Made by a program: the position numbers and the translations under genes
Source of the DNA: Conchocele bisecta
Taxonomy: Eukaryota; Mollusca; Bivalvia; Lucinida; Thyasiridae
Direction: 5' to 3'
Length of the DNA stretch: 64,000 nt
Assembly: GCA_029237695.1 (NCBI GenBank)
Contig: CM055265.1
Location: 44,695,331-44,759,330, forward strand
In this document: piece by piece, positions 23,090-33,729 of the stretch
Position numbering within the stretch: position 1 is the stretch's first letter
How the letters are laid out: the number at the start of each line of letters is the position of its first letter
The notes under the pieces: generated by a model
The model's input: the letters and a program-made list of their open reading frames with translations, nothing else
Told to the model about the DNA's origin: nothing
Database searches by the model: none

Positions 23090-23490
23090 ATGTGGGCCGC
23101 CGTTTTCGTATTTAATATTATCATAGGAATAAATGACGCTTTTGAGAATATATCATGGTATAAACTTTTAAAAATCCAACAATACTGGTGGAAGGCCGGA
23201 AAACGATGTGTTTTTTTTTTAGAATTTACCGGGTACTTGTATAAACTTTTAAAGTCTAAAGAGTTTTTATTCCCTAAAATTCTCCAAAACTGGCGTTTAT
23301 TCCTAAATTATTTCAAAACAAGTTTAATTAAAACTGATTAAAGTTATCTTAATACCTATTTTTCCATTTCTTTCTAAGGTTTCAGAAAATGTTATTTATA
23401 TCAACAGTCATCGCATTATTTGTACGTTTGCACCAAAATCAGTTACATAACTCCAAAACAACAGTATGGTGAACCACATAACGCCACAGG
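23090..23490. other. Intron-like AT-rich stretch
   Basis: AT-rich, with TATAAACTTTTAAA repeated near 23158 and 23240 and no coding signal. Consistent with an intron. Confidence 0.4.
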
Positions 23491-23495
23491 TCAGG

Positions 23496-23726
23496 AGGCC
23501 GTTTCACTAAAATTCGTACGACTAAAATGTTCGTAAGTGCAAATTTAGGATCGTTTGGAAATTGAAATTCATGGATTTACATTTATTGAGCGTAGGCTGC
23601 ATATGCTCAATAAATGTAAATCCAATAATTGTTTAAAAGAAAACAGTGTTAATGTGAAATTTACAGACGATCATAATTTTGCACTTACGAACATTTTAGT
23701 CGTACGAAGTTTAGTGAAACGCGACC
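23496..23726. mobile_element. Family C MITE (first of a tandem pair)
   Basis: The ends are GGCCGTTTCACTAAAATTCG and CGAAGTTTAGTGAAACGCG. It is followed after 2 bp by a second copy. Confidence 0.85.
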
Positions 23727-23728
23727 CA

Positions 23729-23933
23729 GGGGCCCGTTTCACTAAACTTCGTACTAGAATCGTCTAGAAATTTCAATTCATGGATTTACATTTATTGAGC
23801 ATAGGCTGCATATGCTCAATAAATGTAAATCCAATAATTGTTTAAAAGAAAACAGTGTTAATGTGAAATTTACAGACGATCATAATTTTGCACTTACGAA
23901 CATTTTAGTCGTACGAAGCTTAGTGAAACGGCC
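23729..23933. mobile_element. Family C MITE (second of a tandem pair)
   Basis: The ends are GGGGCCCGTTTCACTAAACTT and AAGCTTAGTGAAACGGCC. Its left arm lacks about 30 bp relative to its neighbour. Confidence 0.85.
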
Positions 23934-24033
23934 TCCCCTGGTCTGGAACCATTTTTTAACGAGCAATTCAAATGGTCGCCAACAATCCTGACTTTGCCGG
24001 TTTGCGTCCCATTGTATTTCATTTATTAGTACT

Positions 24034-24335
24034 CCAGTAGCCCATTTCACCAACATTGCAAAGTATACTTTCCTAGCAAAGTATACTTTGAGGGAGAAAT
24101 TTTAAATTTTAGGACAAATTTATTAATTTTTATTATACTGAATTTATTACATTATCACAGCCAATTTGGCTGTGATAATGTAATAAATTCAGTATAATAA
24201 TTCTGCATACTTTTAATCATCAAATATATGCAGTTGTTAGTTCTATATTAAATAATGCATTTCATGAAAAATAAATGATTGCTCCCTGAAAGTATACTTT
24301 GCTAGATAAGAATACTTTGCAAGTTTGATGAAATC
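24034..24335. mobile_element. Family K MITE
   Basis: The termini are AGCCCATTTCACCAACATTGC and GCAAGTTTGATGAAATCGTC. The interior is nearly identical to the 17127 copy. Confidence 0.85.
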
Positions 24336-24539
24336 GTCTACAGAAAGTAATGTATTGAGCAATTATACCGTTTTCATAACATTAATATACAATTGGGTTA
24401 TGTCCATGTCCTCATGCATCCAATATGACCGCCGAATAAAACTACATTGCATTGGTATTTTCCTCTCATCATCACTTTCGCATTCCAACATTGATGCATG
24501 TGCACTCAGTTGCATCATAACCATTTTAAGACATCATTG

Positions 24540-24716
24540 GCCCGTTTCACTAAACTTCGTACAACTAAAATGTTCATAAGTGCAAATTTAGGATCGTCTG
24601 CAAATTTCAATTGATGGATTTCCATTTATTGAGCATAGGCTGCATATGCAGCCTATGCTCAATAAATGGAAATCCAGTAATTGTGTACAAGAAAATAGTG
24701 TTAATGTGAAATTGAC
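24540..24716. mobile_element. Family C MITE, right end lost
   Basis: It begins GGCCCGTTTCACTAAACTTCG and contains the central GCATAGGCTGCATATGCAGCC. It stops after ATGTGAAATT without the right terminus. Confidence 0.75.
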
Positions 24717-24802
24717 ATTCCATACTGTTATTCAAGCTCCATTTATTCCCATAGCATGCATTGTTTTTTGAAACGCGTTTATACAACCAAACTCATCTGA
24801 CC

Positions 24803-25368
24803 TACTGTCTGTTTCACAAAACCTGCCCAAATTTTACGGCCATATAAACAAGGCAAAAACTTTCTTTTTTTTCGATAATATTAAATTTTATCAAAATTTA
24901 TGAATGAGCCTTTTTTTTTATTTCTTCAAATGTGGTCAAATATTGATTTTATTACGAAAAATGAGTTCTCTATGAGAATTGAATTTAACATGGGGAAAAC
25001 AGAGGTGGAGAACCTGGAGTACAAGTCGAAAAACGAATAATTTTGTAAATTGATTCTGAAATCTTGCTAGATAGCTTGGTAATGATCGAACTAAGAAAAC
25101 AAGTTACATTTTGAAAATCGGTCAACTATTTCTGAAATTAGAAAAGTTTCCCCATGTTAAATTCCCATAGACATCTTCACTATGGGGATTTAAGATGTGG
25201 AAATTGTTTTCTTTTCGAAATAAAATCAATATTGGACCAAATTTCAAGAAATAAAAAGTAGGCTCATTCTTAAATGTTGCTATGATTTAATATTATCGAA
25301 AAATATATTGTTTTTGCATAAATTTATATAGCCGTAAACTTTGGGCAGGTTTCGTGAAACAGACAGTA
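24803..25368. mobile_element. Family Q inverted-repeat element, TA-flanked
   Basis: The ends TACTGTCTGTTTCACAAAACC and GGTTTCGTGAAACAGACAGTA form an inverted pair with TA at the tips, as in mariner-type insertions. The inner arms (TTTAACATGGGGAAA / TTTCCCCATGTTAAA) also pair. Single copy here. Confidence 0.75.
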
Positions 25369-25437
25369 CATATTTATTAATTATATAATTATTACCGGTA
25401 CTGCATATACACTGCTGTCCACTGACCACAATACAAT

Positions 25438-25615
25438 GGAACGCCAAATCTACATAAACTCGAATAAAAATTGCTAGAGCTAGCATTAAATATTTACAGC
25501 TAGCTCCAAATGATTTGAAGAGCTCTCTACATCATTGGGAGCTAGCTCTAAATATGTCATGCTATCAATACTTATTTCAGTTTATTATACATGTATGTAT
25601 ATTTGGCGTTCCAGC
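25438..25615. mobile_element. Family P palindromic MITE
   Basis: The arms GGAACGCCAAATCTACATAAA and ATGTATATTTGGCGTTCC enclose repeated AGCTAGCTC / GAGCTAGCT motifs around GAAGAGCTCTCTA. Copies at 30499, 39820 and 40208. Confidence 0.8.
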
Positions 25616-26086
25616 AAGTACAATTGGTAAAGCATGGCAGTTCCGTGTGGGAATATGCATCTGCTAGACTACTCAAAGAAACAATATTTGCAGATAAACT
25701 CCACAGCAAACATTGCCTGACTACATGAATGCAAAGACATATACATATATATATACTATCATACATAAATGCCAGATCGCTATACCCATAATCGCTATAC
25801 TGTACCATATATATAACATCGGCACCTTCCTGGATTTGAAATGCATGGTGACTTAAAAAAATAAAACTCTTCCAGCAGATGCAGCATGCTAAAATTAATT
25901 TTACAAATGCACATATTTTGAACTTTTAGAGTTTCTTCCACTGGACATACTATGTGTTATGATGTTTCAAGATGGTGAATGGCGGCCATATTGGAGTTCA
26001 ATGTCCAACCTAAAAATAACCACATCAATAGGTTTCACATGCTATAATTAGTGCGACATGACACGTCATTTATTGTACATACTCCT
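25616..26086. other. No recognisable feature
   Basis: AT-rich single-copy sequence with chance frames only. Confidence 0.45.
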
Positions 26087-26329
26087 GGGGGCCGTTTCAC
26101 TAAACTTCGTACGACTAAAATGTTCGTAAGTGCAAAATTATGATTGTCTGTAAATTTCACATTAACAATGTTTTCTTGTAAATAATTGTTGGATATACAT
26201 TTATTGAGCATAGGCTGCATATGCAGCCTATGCTCAATAAATGTAAATCCATCAATTGAAATTTGCAGACGATTCTAAATTTGCGCTTACGAACATTTTA
26301 GTCGTAAGAAGTTTAGTGAAACGGCCCCC
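26087..26329. mobile_element. Family C MITE
   Basis: The perfect outer termini GGGGGCCGTTTCACTAAACTT and AAGTTTAGTGAAACGGCCCCC enclose the usual GCATAGGCTGCATATGCAGCC centre. Confidence 0.9.
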
Positions 26330-26475
26330 TGTGCTTATCACGATTTGGTGATACTGAATTGTATATACATGTATTTGAAAATGTCGTTGGCAGCCATTTT
26401 ATTTTTTTGGATCTATCAGAGTTAGCTCCCATTTTGGAAAGAGGAATGTCAACAGTTATTTTCTAAAATGATTCA

Positions 26476-26715
26476 GGGGGCCGTTTCACTAAACTTCGTA
26501 CTACTAAAATGTTCGTAAGTGCAGATTTAGAATAGTCTGTAAATTTCAATTGATGGATTTACATTTATTGAACATCGGCTGCATATGCAGCATATGCTCA
26601 ATAAATGTAAATCTAATAATTGTTTACAAGAACACGTTAATGTGAAATTTATAGACCATCATAATTTTTCACTTACGAACATTTTAGTCGTACGAAGTTT
26701 AGTGAAACGGCCCCC
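26476..26715. mobile_element. Family C MITE
   Basis: The termini GGGGGCCGTTTCACTAAACTT and AAGTTTAGTGAAACGGCCCCC match those of the copy 150 bp to the left. Confidence 0.9.
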
Positions 26716-26851
26716 AGGTAGTGAAATCGACAATAAAAAGGTAGGGACATATTCGATGTCAGTCACGGATTCACTGTAAGTGACCCTATTACAAAGCATT
26801 ACATTACTGAAGTATAATACCGAATGTCAGAACTGTCTTAACTGAACTAAT

Positions 26852-27108
26852 ATTGTTATCTTATGTGGATTCATCTTTATTTTATGCGGATTCATCGTCA
26901 TCTTTTGTGGAATCGTCTTTGTCTTATGTGAATTCATCTTTATCTTATGTGGATATCTTATGTGGATTCGTCTTTATCGTATGTGGATTCATCTTTATCA
27001 GTTATGTCAGTTCGTATTTATCTTATGTCAGTTCGTATTTATCGTATACCAGTTCGTCTTTATATTATGTCAGTTCGTATTTATCTTATGGCAGTGTCAG
27101 TGTTGTGG
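26852..27108 (+). repeat. 21-bp minisatellite, plus-oriented block
   Basis: About twelve copies of TCATCTTTATCTTATGTGGA(T) grading into CAGTTCGTATTTATCTTATG(T). The reverse complement of this unit forms the larger block at 27985-29015. The frames are open because 21 is a multiple of three and the unit is stop-poor. Confidence 0.9.
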
Positions 27109-27162
27109 AAAATAAATGGCCGGTGTCAATACAAATATCTCTCCAATAAATAAACCCCATAT

Positions 27163-27638
27163 ATAGGTTAGAAGACACCAAATGGTGCGAAATCGCCCAG
27201 GTGTATGCAAAAGTAGTCCGGTATAACAAAATAGTGCGGGTGTTTTGAGGTCACAGACACCGTTTGCTTGCAAATCTTGATCCATTACTATCCAGTTTCA
27301 CTTGAGGAACATTTTGGGGTGCCTTTAACACCAGTTTTCAGCATATTTGTAGCATTTAAAAGAAAACACTGAACCTGTTGATCACTTATGTAAACGGAGT
27401 TTCCGTGGCCAAAAAATGTACACAATATTGGATGATATGACAAGGTTGGATTTTTCTTTCTTAGGAGTAAGTGAACCTATTGTTTAGTTCATGCAGAACC
27501 AGTACAGACTGGCTGCAGGTCATGTACAAGTGGGTCCCACAGCATTCATACGAATAGTGAAAGTAGGAGAGACTGGCCTTATTGGATGGCATTCGGTTAA
27601 ATTATATAGTAAAACTATTTGGTGGTGTCTAACCTATA
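27163..27638 (+). mobile_element. Family J element
   Basis: The inverted ends ATAGGTTAGAAGACACCAAAT and ATTTGGTGGTGTCTAACCTAT are clearer than in the 11622 copy. It lies between the two inverted minisatellite blocks. Confidence 0.8.
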
Positions 27639-27984
27639 ACAATGTTCGACATAAAGACGAAACGACAGAACATGAAGAGAACTGCACTTAAGATACATTC
27701 AAATCTATATAAGATAAGAAGAACCGACCGGGACAAAAGTTAATGTCAACCTGACACAATATATGCCCCCCGGCTGACAAAAGGGACCTTACGACATATG
27801 CGATCAGAGTAGCCCAGGATCAGCATGTGCCTTCTCACAGTCTTATCAGGGTCTACGCTGTTCGTTATCCATCAATGGAGTAAATTAATAACACCAGCAA
27901 GACGATTAGAATCTGTGTGACTTTGCAAAAGGAATTATATATCCAATTAGTGCCAATTATTGTAAACGCCATACTGTCCCATTT

Positions 27985-29015
27985 CTCAGCCCTGCGGCCC
28001 ATATAAAGACGAACCAACATACGAGCATAAGATAACAAATTAAAAAAGTGAGTTGACGTATTAAGCTAAATATAAATTGACCTAATATAGAGACGATCTT
28101 GCATAAGATATAGACGAACTGACATAAGATAAAGATGAATCCACATGCGATAAAGACGAATCCACATAAGATAAAAATGAATCCACATAATGATAAAGAT
28201 GAATCCACATAAGATAAAGACGAATCCACATAAGATAAAAAGTTGACGTAAGCTAAAGACAAATTGACCAAATATAGAGACGATCTTGCATAAGATATAG
28301 ACGAACTGACATAGTATTACGATAAAGATGAACTGACTTAAGATAAAGACAAACTGACATAAGATAAAGACGAATCCACACGAGATAAGGACGAACTGAC
28401 ATAAGATATAGACGAACCCGCTGAAGATAAAGATAACTGATATATGATAAAGATGAACTGACATAAGAAAAAGATGAACTGACATAAGATAAAGACGAAT
28501 TGGCCTAAAGTAAAGATACACTGATAGAAGATAAAGTTGAATCAATACAAGATAAATACGAACTGACATAAGATAAAGACGAACTGACATACTATAAACA
28601 CGAATCCATACAAGATAAAGACGAACTGACATAAGATAAAGACGAATCTACACGAGATAAAGACAAACTGACATAATATATAGATGAATTGATATACCAT
28701 AAAGATTAACTGACATAAGATAAAGATGAACTGACATAAGATAAAGACGAATTGATACACTGATATAAGATGAAGTCGAATACACACAAGATAAATACGA
28801 ACTGACATAAGATAAAGACGAAATGACATAACATAAACACGAATCCACACAAGATAAAGACAAACTGACATAAGATAAAAACGAACTGACATCAGATAAA
28901 GACGAATCCACACAGGATAAAGATAAACTGACATAAGACAAAAACGAACTGACATAAGATAAGGACGAACTGACATAAGATAAAGACGAGCCCACGTAAG
29001 ATAAATACGAAACCA
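27985..29015 (-). repeat. 21-bp minisatellite, minus-oriented block
   Basis: Roughly 48 copies of AGATAAAGACGAACTGACAT(A), mixed with an AGATAAAGACGAATCCACAT(A) variant. Short higher-order patterns occur: the CTAAATATAGAGACGATCTTG phrase appears near 28075 and again near 28265. Long minus-strand frames with LYLMSVR-like repeats are by-products. Confidence 0.9.
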
Positions 29016-29432
29016 TATAAGAGCATTACATGTCTTCAGTTAAGGCAGTCATGGCGTTCCATAGAAGTAGATTATTTGACCTCGACTTTGTGAAAAAGTA
29101 TATAAATTTGGGGACCATCTTGGACATACACAAGCTAAAATATATCGAATCAATACTCAAAGCTGTCTAAAATCATGTACTGTCTGCCCTGGTCCAATTG
29201 TGTGGCCATTTTGGATTATTGTAATTGGTAAATATCGCAAATATATTTTAAAAGAATTCTGAAGTATTCAGATGGTCGTATACAGTAATAATCGAAGTGG
29301 AAAACAGCTTACATTTATCACAAGGATGGAATCTTTGAGCAGAATAATGAAATACGACGGGTTATGAAAACGTGAAATGTCAGTTCAATGCAATATAATA
29401 TATATATCACTAGCGGAGCACTTTCATTATAG

Positions 29433-30264
29433 GTGTTCTTTGCCCTCCGCCGAAATGACGGGGAATGGTATCGATGGTCCAGCGAATACAAGCACCCCTC
29501 CTCCCAAGCTGAAGCCGGCACATGAAGAGGCCACGGCGTTATCGCGCCCAGCCAGATCGGTGACGCGACCACCAAAAGGAAATCAACGATCAACGCGCCG
29601 CCCGGGGGTAACGCGACCACCCAATGGAAAACAACTATCAAACCGCCGCCCGGGGGTACAACGGCCAACAAATGGAAACCAACGATCAACCCGACGCCCG
29701 GGTGTAACGCGACCACCAAAAGGAAATCAACGATCAACGCGCCGCCCGGGGGTAACGCGACCACCCAATGGAAAACAACTATCAAACCGCCGCCCGGGGG
29801 TACAACGGCCACCAAATGGAAACCAACGATCAACCCGCCGCCCGGGTGTAACGCGACCACCAAATGGAAACCAACGATCAACCCGCCGCCCGGGGGTAAC
29901 GCGGCCACCAAAAGGAAACCAACGATCAACCCGCCGACCGGGTGTAACGCGACCACCAAAAGGAAACCAACGATCAACCCGCCGCCCGGGTGTAACGGGG
30001 GGAACGCGACCGGCAAACAAGTGGTCAACCCGCCGCCCGGTACTAGTAACAACAGGCCCACCCTATTCGAAACCGAATCCAAAAGTAACCCGTCCGCTAC
30101 CGACGGTAAGCAGACGGCCGCCTCTCGAGAATACGAGCCGCCAGCCCATCCATGGTGGGTCTACCATGCGTCTGTCTCCTGACGTCGGTACTCCAGAATA
30201 CTCGACCACAACGCTGCACACAACAACAAGGACGCAACAACAGAATAGAACAACGCCACTCCCG
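29433..30264 (+). CDS. Candidate exon encoding an Arg/Pro-rich repeat domain
   Basis: An open stretch of about 277 codons runs from an acceptor (CTTTCATTATAG|G) to a donor (CCCG|GTAAGA). It begins with one base of a split codon, as the 22825 exon requires, and ends in phase 0, as the 39382 exon requires. Nine 16-residue units of the type TRPPKGNQRSTRRPGV occupy the centre. The flanks are Thr/Pro-rich (TSTPPPKLKPAHEE; TTTRTQQQNRTTPLP). The composition suits a disordered, possibly glycosylated extracellular insertion, but no family is recognised. The minus-strand frame over the same region is also open because the unit is 48 bp. A non-coding GC-rich minisatellite is the alternative. Confidence 0.4.
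29563..29994 (+). repeat. Nine-copy 48-bp coding minisatellite
   Basis: Units start with ACGCGACCACC at 29563, 29611, 29659 and so on, exactly 48 bp apart. Two alternating variants (AAAGGAAATCAACGATCAAC and AATGGAAAACAACTATCAAA) show that blocks of three units were duplicated together. Distinctly GC-rich compared with its neighbours. Confidence 0.9.
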
Positions 30265-30284
30265 GTAAGATCCGTGAAAATCGC

Positions 30285-30433
30285 TGTGACTGGAGAAATG
30301 GGAAGATCCTCCTAAAATAGCACACTCCTATAACCTGATAACGATCTATATTCTTTGCTAGAAGCATGACGGTGTGCATTGGTCGAACATGCGAACAGTG
30401 AACACTCATAAGCCCCATTTCTCCAGTCACAGC
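30285..30433. mobile_element. Family A element, short form
   Basis: The outer repeats CTGTGACTGGAGAAATGGG and CCCATTTCTCCAGTCACAG enclose a reduced interior with CCTGATAACGATCTA. It begins inside the last 20 bp after the donor of the 29433 exon. Confidence 0.75.
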
Positions 30434-30498
30434 CACACATATAGGTTACATGCTGAGACAATAGACCTTACGACATTTTAATTTGCATCAAGTGTATG

Positions 30499-30700
30499 AA
30501 ACGCCAAATCTACATAAACTCAAATAATTAATGCTCGCACTAAATAATTAGAGCTAGTATTAAATATTTAGAGTTTGCTCCAAATCATTTGAAGAGCTCT
30601 CTAAATCATTTGGAGCTAGCTCTAAATAGTTAATGCTAGCTCTATTATTTAGTGCGAGCATTAATTATTTGAGTTTACATGTATGTAGATTTGGCGTTTC
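30499..30700. mobile_element. Family P palindromic MITE
   Basis: It is the most complete palindrome of the family. The arms ACGCCAAATCTACATAAACTC...TAATTAATGCTCGCACTAAA pair along their whole length, around a GAAGAGCTCTC centre. Confidence 0.85.
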
Positions 30701-31035
30701 ATCTAAGGCTGTTGCGTTTACTGGGGTTTAGAATAACCAGTAAACACAACAGCCCATGATTTTATTGCTTATGTTTACATTGCATATTCTGATAATTTCA
30801 ATTTGAAAACTGTAAATAACCAAATATGGCGTTAAAATTAACAATAATCTTGTTTTACGTCATTTTGTATCAATTCCTGGAACAGCGACTTTGCGGTCTT
30901 TAACGAATCAACAACATCGCGCGACGTCACGTGTGCCTAATCTATTGTAATGATGGAAAGTTATACAACTCCGATTAACGCGCTGCGTCTCGCTCACGAA
31001 AACTATAGGTTAATGTCACCCAAATGACGCAGGTT

Positions 31036-31750
31036 GTTAAAGGTACATGCCCACGCAGCAGGTTACACTGTACATGTACTACTACTTTTCATGTTCTGTC
31101 ATGCCTTATATGAGACATTTGTCTACCACTAACGAGTTATTTTTAATTACGGCGCGTGTTAATTGGTGTTAAATCGCATTTTATATGCCGCGACCAGAAA
31201 GGGTATTTTCCGACCTCGTGCTATTTTTACCAACACGCGTCACGTGACACGGTCAATTATATCACATATTTGACATGCGCAGTGCAGTATCGGAAGTTGA
31301 GAAGAAGAATCTCTGTTCGAGTCCAAATCAAAATCTCCACGTAGCTCTTTCCATTTGGTGATCTGGTCGCCAATATTAACCACTCTCTCTCTCTGTACTG
31401 CCTGTCCCTCAGACATTTCGCCTTTTTTTTTGGCCGACGCCGTTTCATACAATTTCCGTCCTGGACGTTTCGACATGTTGATATTCTTGTTTACATATTG
31501 GGAAGCCTACTGGCGCGCGTAGTATACTGCGCATGCGCACCGCAAGCCGTGATGTGAAAGTCGTCGTCCCCGCACATTATCAAAATAGACTGTTACCGCC
31601 GCGCGTCGCTAACAGTAAATTGATAATTAATAAATGATTATATTTGTATAGCGGGCACTCGTAATTTTTAGAACTGGTGGAATAGTGACATAATTATACA
31701 CTTATTTAATTCCTATAAAGAACATTTTGTGCCTACTGCGTGGGCATGTA
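31036..31750. mobile_element. Family D-related element with a different interior
   Basis: It has D ends: TTAAAGGTACATGCCCACGCA at the left, and AAGAACATTTTGTGCCTACTG CGTGGGCATGTA at the right. The right side also carries the reverse complement of the left subterminal D sequence (GCGGGCACTCGTAATTTT). The middle is unrelated to other D copies and contains a protein-like minus-strand frame. Confidence 0.65.
31240..31476 (-). pseudogene. Protein fragment inside a D-type element
   Basis: A 78-codon frame begins MSKRPGRKLYETASAKKKG and continues through a charged segment (VVNIGDQITKWKELRGDF). It then loses its frame. The composition (basic start, heptad-like charged helix) looks like the N-terminus of a DNA-binding or transposase-type protein, but I cannot name a family. 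Its position between D termini suggests it is a remnant of the gene once carried by the autonomous D element. Confidence 0.4.
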
Positions 31751-31752
31751 AT

Positions 31753-31966
31753 GGATTTTCATATGTTAATTTTGCAACCAATCCAACCGTCACAAAATGA
31801 TCTTCAGACTAGTCCATTTATGAAAAGGGTGTGTTTTTGCTCTCAAAAATATGAAAATTACTTGCAAAAGTGCAGATCCTGATGAGACGGCTCGTTACCC
31901 TGGCTCATCGGGATCTGCACTGTTTGCAAACGCCGTTATAGCGGGCTTTCGTGTTCAAAGGGTTAA
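31753..31966 (-). mobile_element. Family B TTAA element, reverse orientation
   Basis: The hairpin GATCCTGATGAGACGGCTCG and terminus GTGTTCAAAGGGTTAA match B in reverse. The distal end near 31753 is worn, and the TTAA at 31963 is shared with the next element. Confidence 0.75.
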
Positions 31967-32268
31967 GGACCCGCTCTATACCTGATCATCCTTTGATTCA
32001 AAGATAATTGCTTCGTAAATGTGATGGACAATATGTATAACTTACATATATATGAACACTGCCTTGTTGCTGTATCCTACACGGCACATTGAGTGGCGAA
32101 CGAACTCAGCCGTCTTTCTGTGTTCTGCCATCAGTCAGTTTCACATCTTCTGGCGTTTGACAAAGAACGCAGAATGCGAAATAACGAGGCAGTGTTCATT
32201 ATATGTTATACATATATTCCATCACATTTACGAATAAATTACCGGATGATCAGGTATAGAGCGGGTCA
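31967..32268. mobile_element. Family R TTAA element
   Basis: The termini GACCCGCTCTATACCTGATCA and TGATCAGGTATAGAGCGGGTC pair perfectly and are bracketed by TTAA at 31963 and 32269. A subterminal AACACTGCCT / AGGCAGTGTT pair follows. Single copy in this window. Confidence 0.8.
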
Positions 32269-32272
32269 TTAA

Positions 32273-32460
32273 CCACCGATGTGGGGAAGCTACTGATTAA
32301 GTTTGGTGAACATCCAACTGGCATATCAGGAGATGAGGCCACTTCGGACTACGTCCAAGCTATAGTGGACGTGAACTATATTTCGAAAACAATGTAGGTC
32401 AATGCGAGGAGGCGGCTGGTGAAATTTGGTAAAGATCCGACCAACACATCAGGAGATTTT
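32273..32460 (+). repeat. Fragment of the family S tandem repeat
   Basis: GGAAGCTACTGATTAAGTTTG and GAGGCGGCTGGTGAAATTTGG, each followed by ATCAGGAGAT, match units of the 2080-2990 array. Confidence 0.6.
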
Positions 32461-32482
32461 CAAACATAGGGAGCATCATATA

Positions 32483-32978
32483 GGAGACACGCCATGTGAT
32501 TTTCTATCTTCGGAAATCTGCGTAATTTCATAAAATACGTTTACAAAATTTACAATATTTTCCGTAAATGGCGTCAAAATTTGATAAAATTTTCAAGAGT
32601 ACATGCGCAATTATTTCCGCATATAGTCTGAAAATTTGGTCTACTTTTGACTTAACCCTTAGACCGCTATCTTATTTTTTTTGTTTTTATTTTCTATTTG
32701 CCATTTATATCATCAAAAACATGCTTTGACAGCACATTAGAATAATTTACAACATGCTTTGACAGCACTTCAGAATCATTTCCATTGGAAATGATTCTGA
32801 AGTGCTGTCCAAACATGATTTTATTGAGAAATAAGGCACGATATAAAGACAACAGCAGACAATTGTTGTGAGTAGCAGTCTAAGGGTTAATTATATTTTA
32901 AAAATATTGTAAATTGTGTAACGTATTTAATGAAATTCAGCATATGTCCGAAGGCAAAAAATCACATGGCGTTTCTCA
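32483..32978. mobile_element. Family G MITE interrupted by family H
   Basis: The left half starts GGAGACACGCCATGTGATTTT. The right half ends AAAATCACATGGCGTTTCTC. A 239-bp TTAA-flanked element lies between them. Confidence 0.8.
32652..32890. mobile_element. Family H TTAA element nested in G
   Basis: TTAACCCTTAGACCGCTA and TAGCAGTCTAAGGGTTAA form the ends with a TTAA duplication. An internal perfect hairpin is built on TCAGAATCATTTCCATTGGAA. Confidence 0.85.
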
Positions 32979-33073
32979 TGGCTGTGACTGGAGAAATGGG
33001 GCTTATGGGTTTTGCGACCGATGTACATCCAGATCAGCCTGTGCTTCCGCACAGTCTGTCAGGATATGCACTG
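32979..33073 (+). mobile_element. Family A element, left part (split by the 33074 element)
   Basis: TGTGACTGGAGAAATGGGGCT through GATATGCACTG. The remainder resumes at 38683 with CTGGTCGTCATTCC...ATGAAACAACCGTCGTGC. Together they align with the uninterrupted order in the copies at 3391 and 7990. Confidence 0.85.
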
Positions 33074-33248
33074 TAGTGAGGGATGTTAGGGCATTACATG
33101 GGAGGGTTGGTTCACATTCTTCCAAAAGCACCAATTTTGGCACAGACGTCGCCCATGCCATACTGTTTCGATTTTTGATGGGCGCCAAGAAGGGCGCCAC
33201 TTGGGGCCGCCATATTTGCGAAATCCAATATGGCCGCCACTCAGATTA
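33074..33248 (+). repeat. Left terminal inverted repeat of the 5.6-kb element
   Basis: Begins TAGTGAGGGATGTTAGGGC directly after a CTG. The inner end is at ATGGCCGCCACTCAGATTAG. Confidence 0.85.
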
Positions 33249-33729
33249 GAAATCAATCGTAGGTAAAAACCAAAAGGGCTAGAACCATGAGTAATACCTC
33301 TAAATATGGGTATTCGTGCTCGTACATTCTGATGCTGGTCTTATTTCGACGATTTGTGGTCAACTTCGTCACTCAAGGTCATCTTCAAGGTCAAATTATG
33401 GTCAAAGTTTGAGTTTTAGAGGTTTCACATAACAAATTCCATTAAATGACCATTTCGAATTATTAATATTAGCTTTATTTCGCACTGGTTTGAGATCTTC
33501 TTCACATACATCATTTGTTAAACAGACGTAAACCACATTTCAATCAATCAATAATCACATGATTTCCTAACATCCCAAATAAAATAAAACCGCGCGTAAT
33601 TCTGAGAGGCCGAAAATTCGTGATCAACGCTGTCGTTTTTATTCAGATACTGAGTAGTGCAGTTAGTTAATCAATATTAGCAACAGCATAAAATTCGCTT
33701 GCAAAATTGATGTATGCATATCGCGAATC

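Noticed and set aside
26852..29015. CRISPR-like regular repeats
   Set aside because: The units are contiguous with no unique spacers, and the genome context is eukaryotic.
28066..29016. Long minus-strand frames with LYLMSVR-like repeats
   Set aside because: They arise from a stop-poor 21-bp minisatellite; several frames are open at once and no start, splice or promoter signal supports a protein.
29318..30082. Minus-strand 254-codon frame opposite the Arg/Pro-rich exon
   Set aside because: It is the mirror of a 48-bp repeat. The plus strand has an acceptor, a donor and compatible phases, and the minus strand has none.
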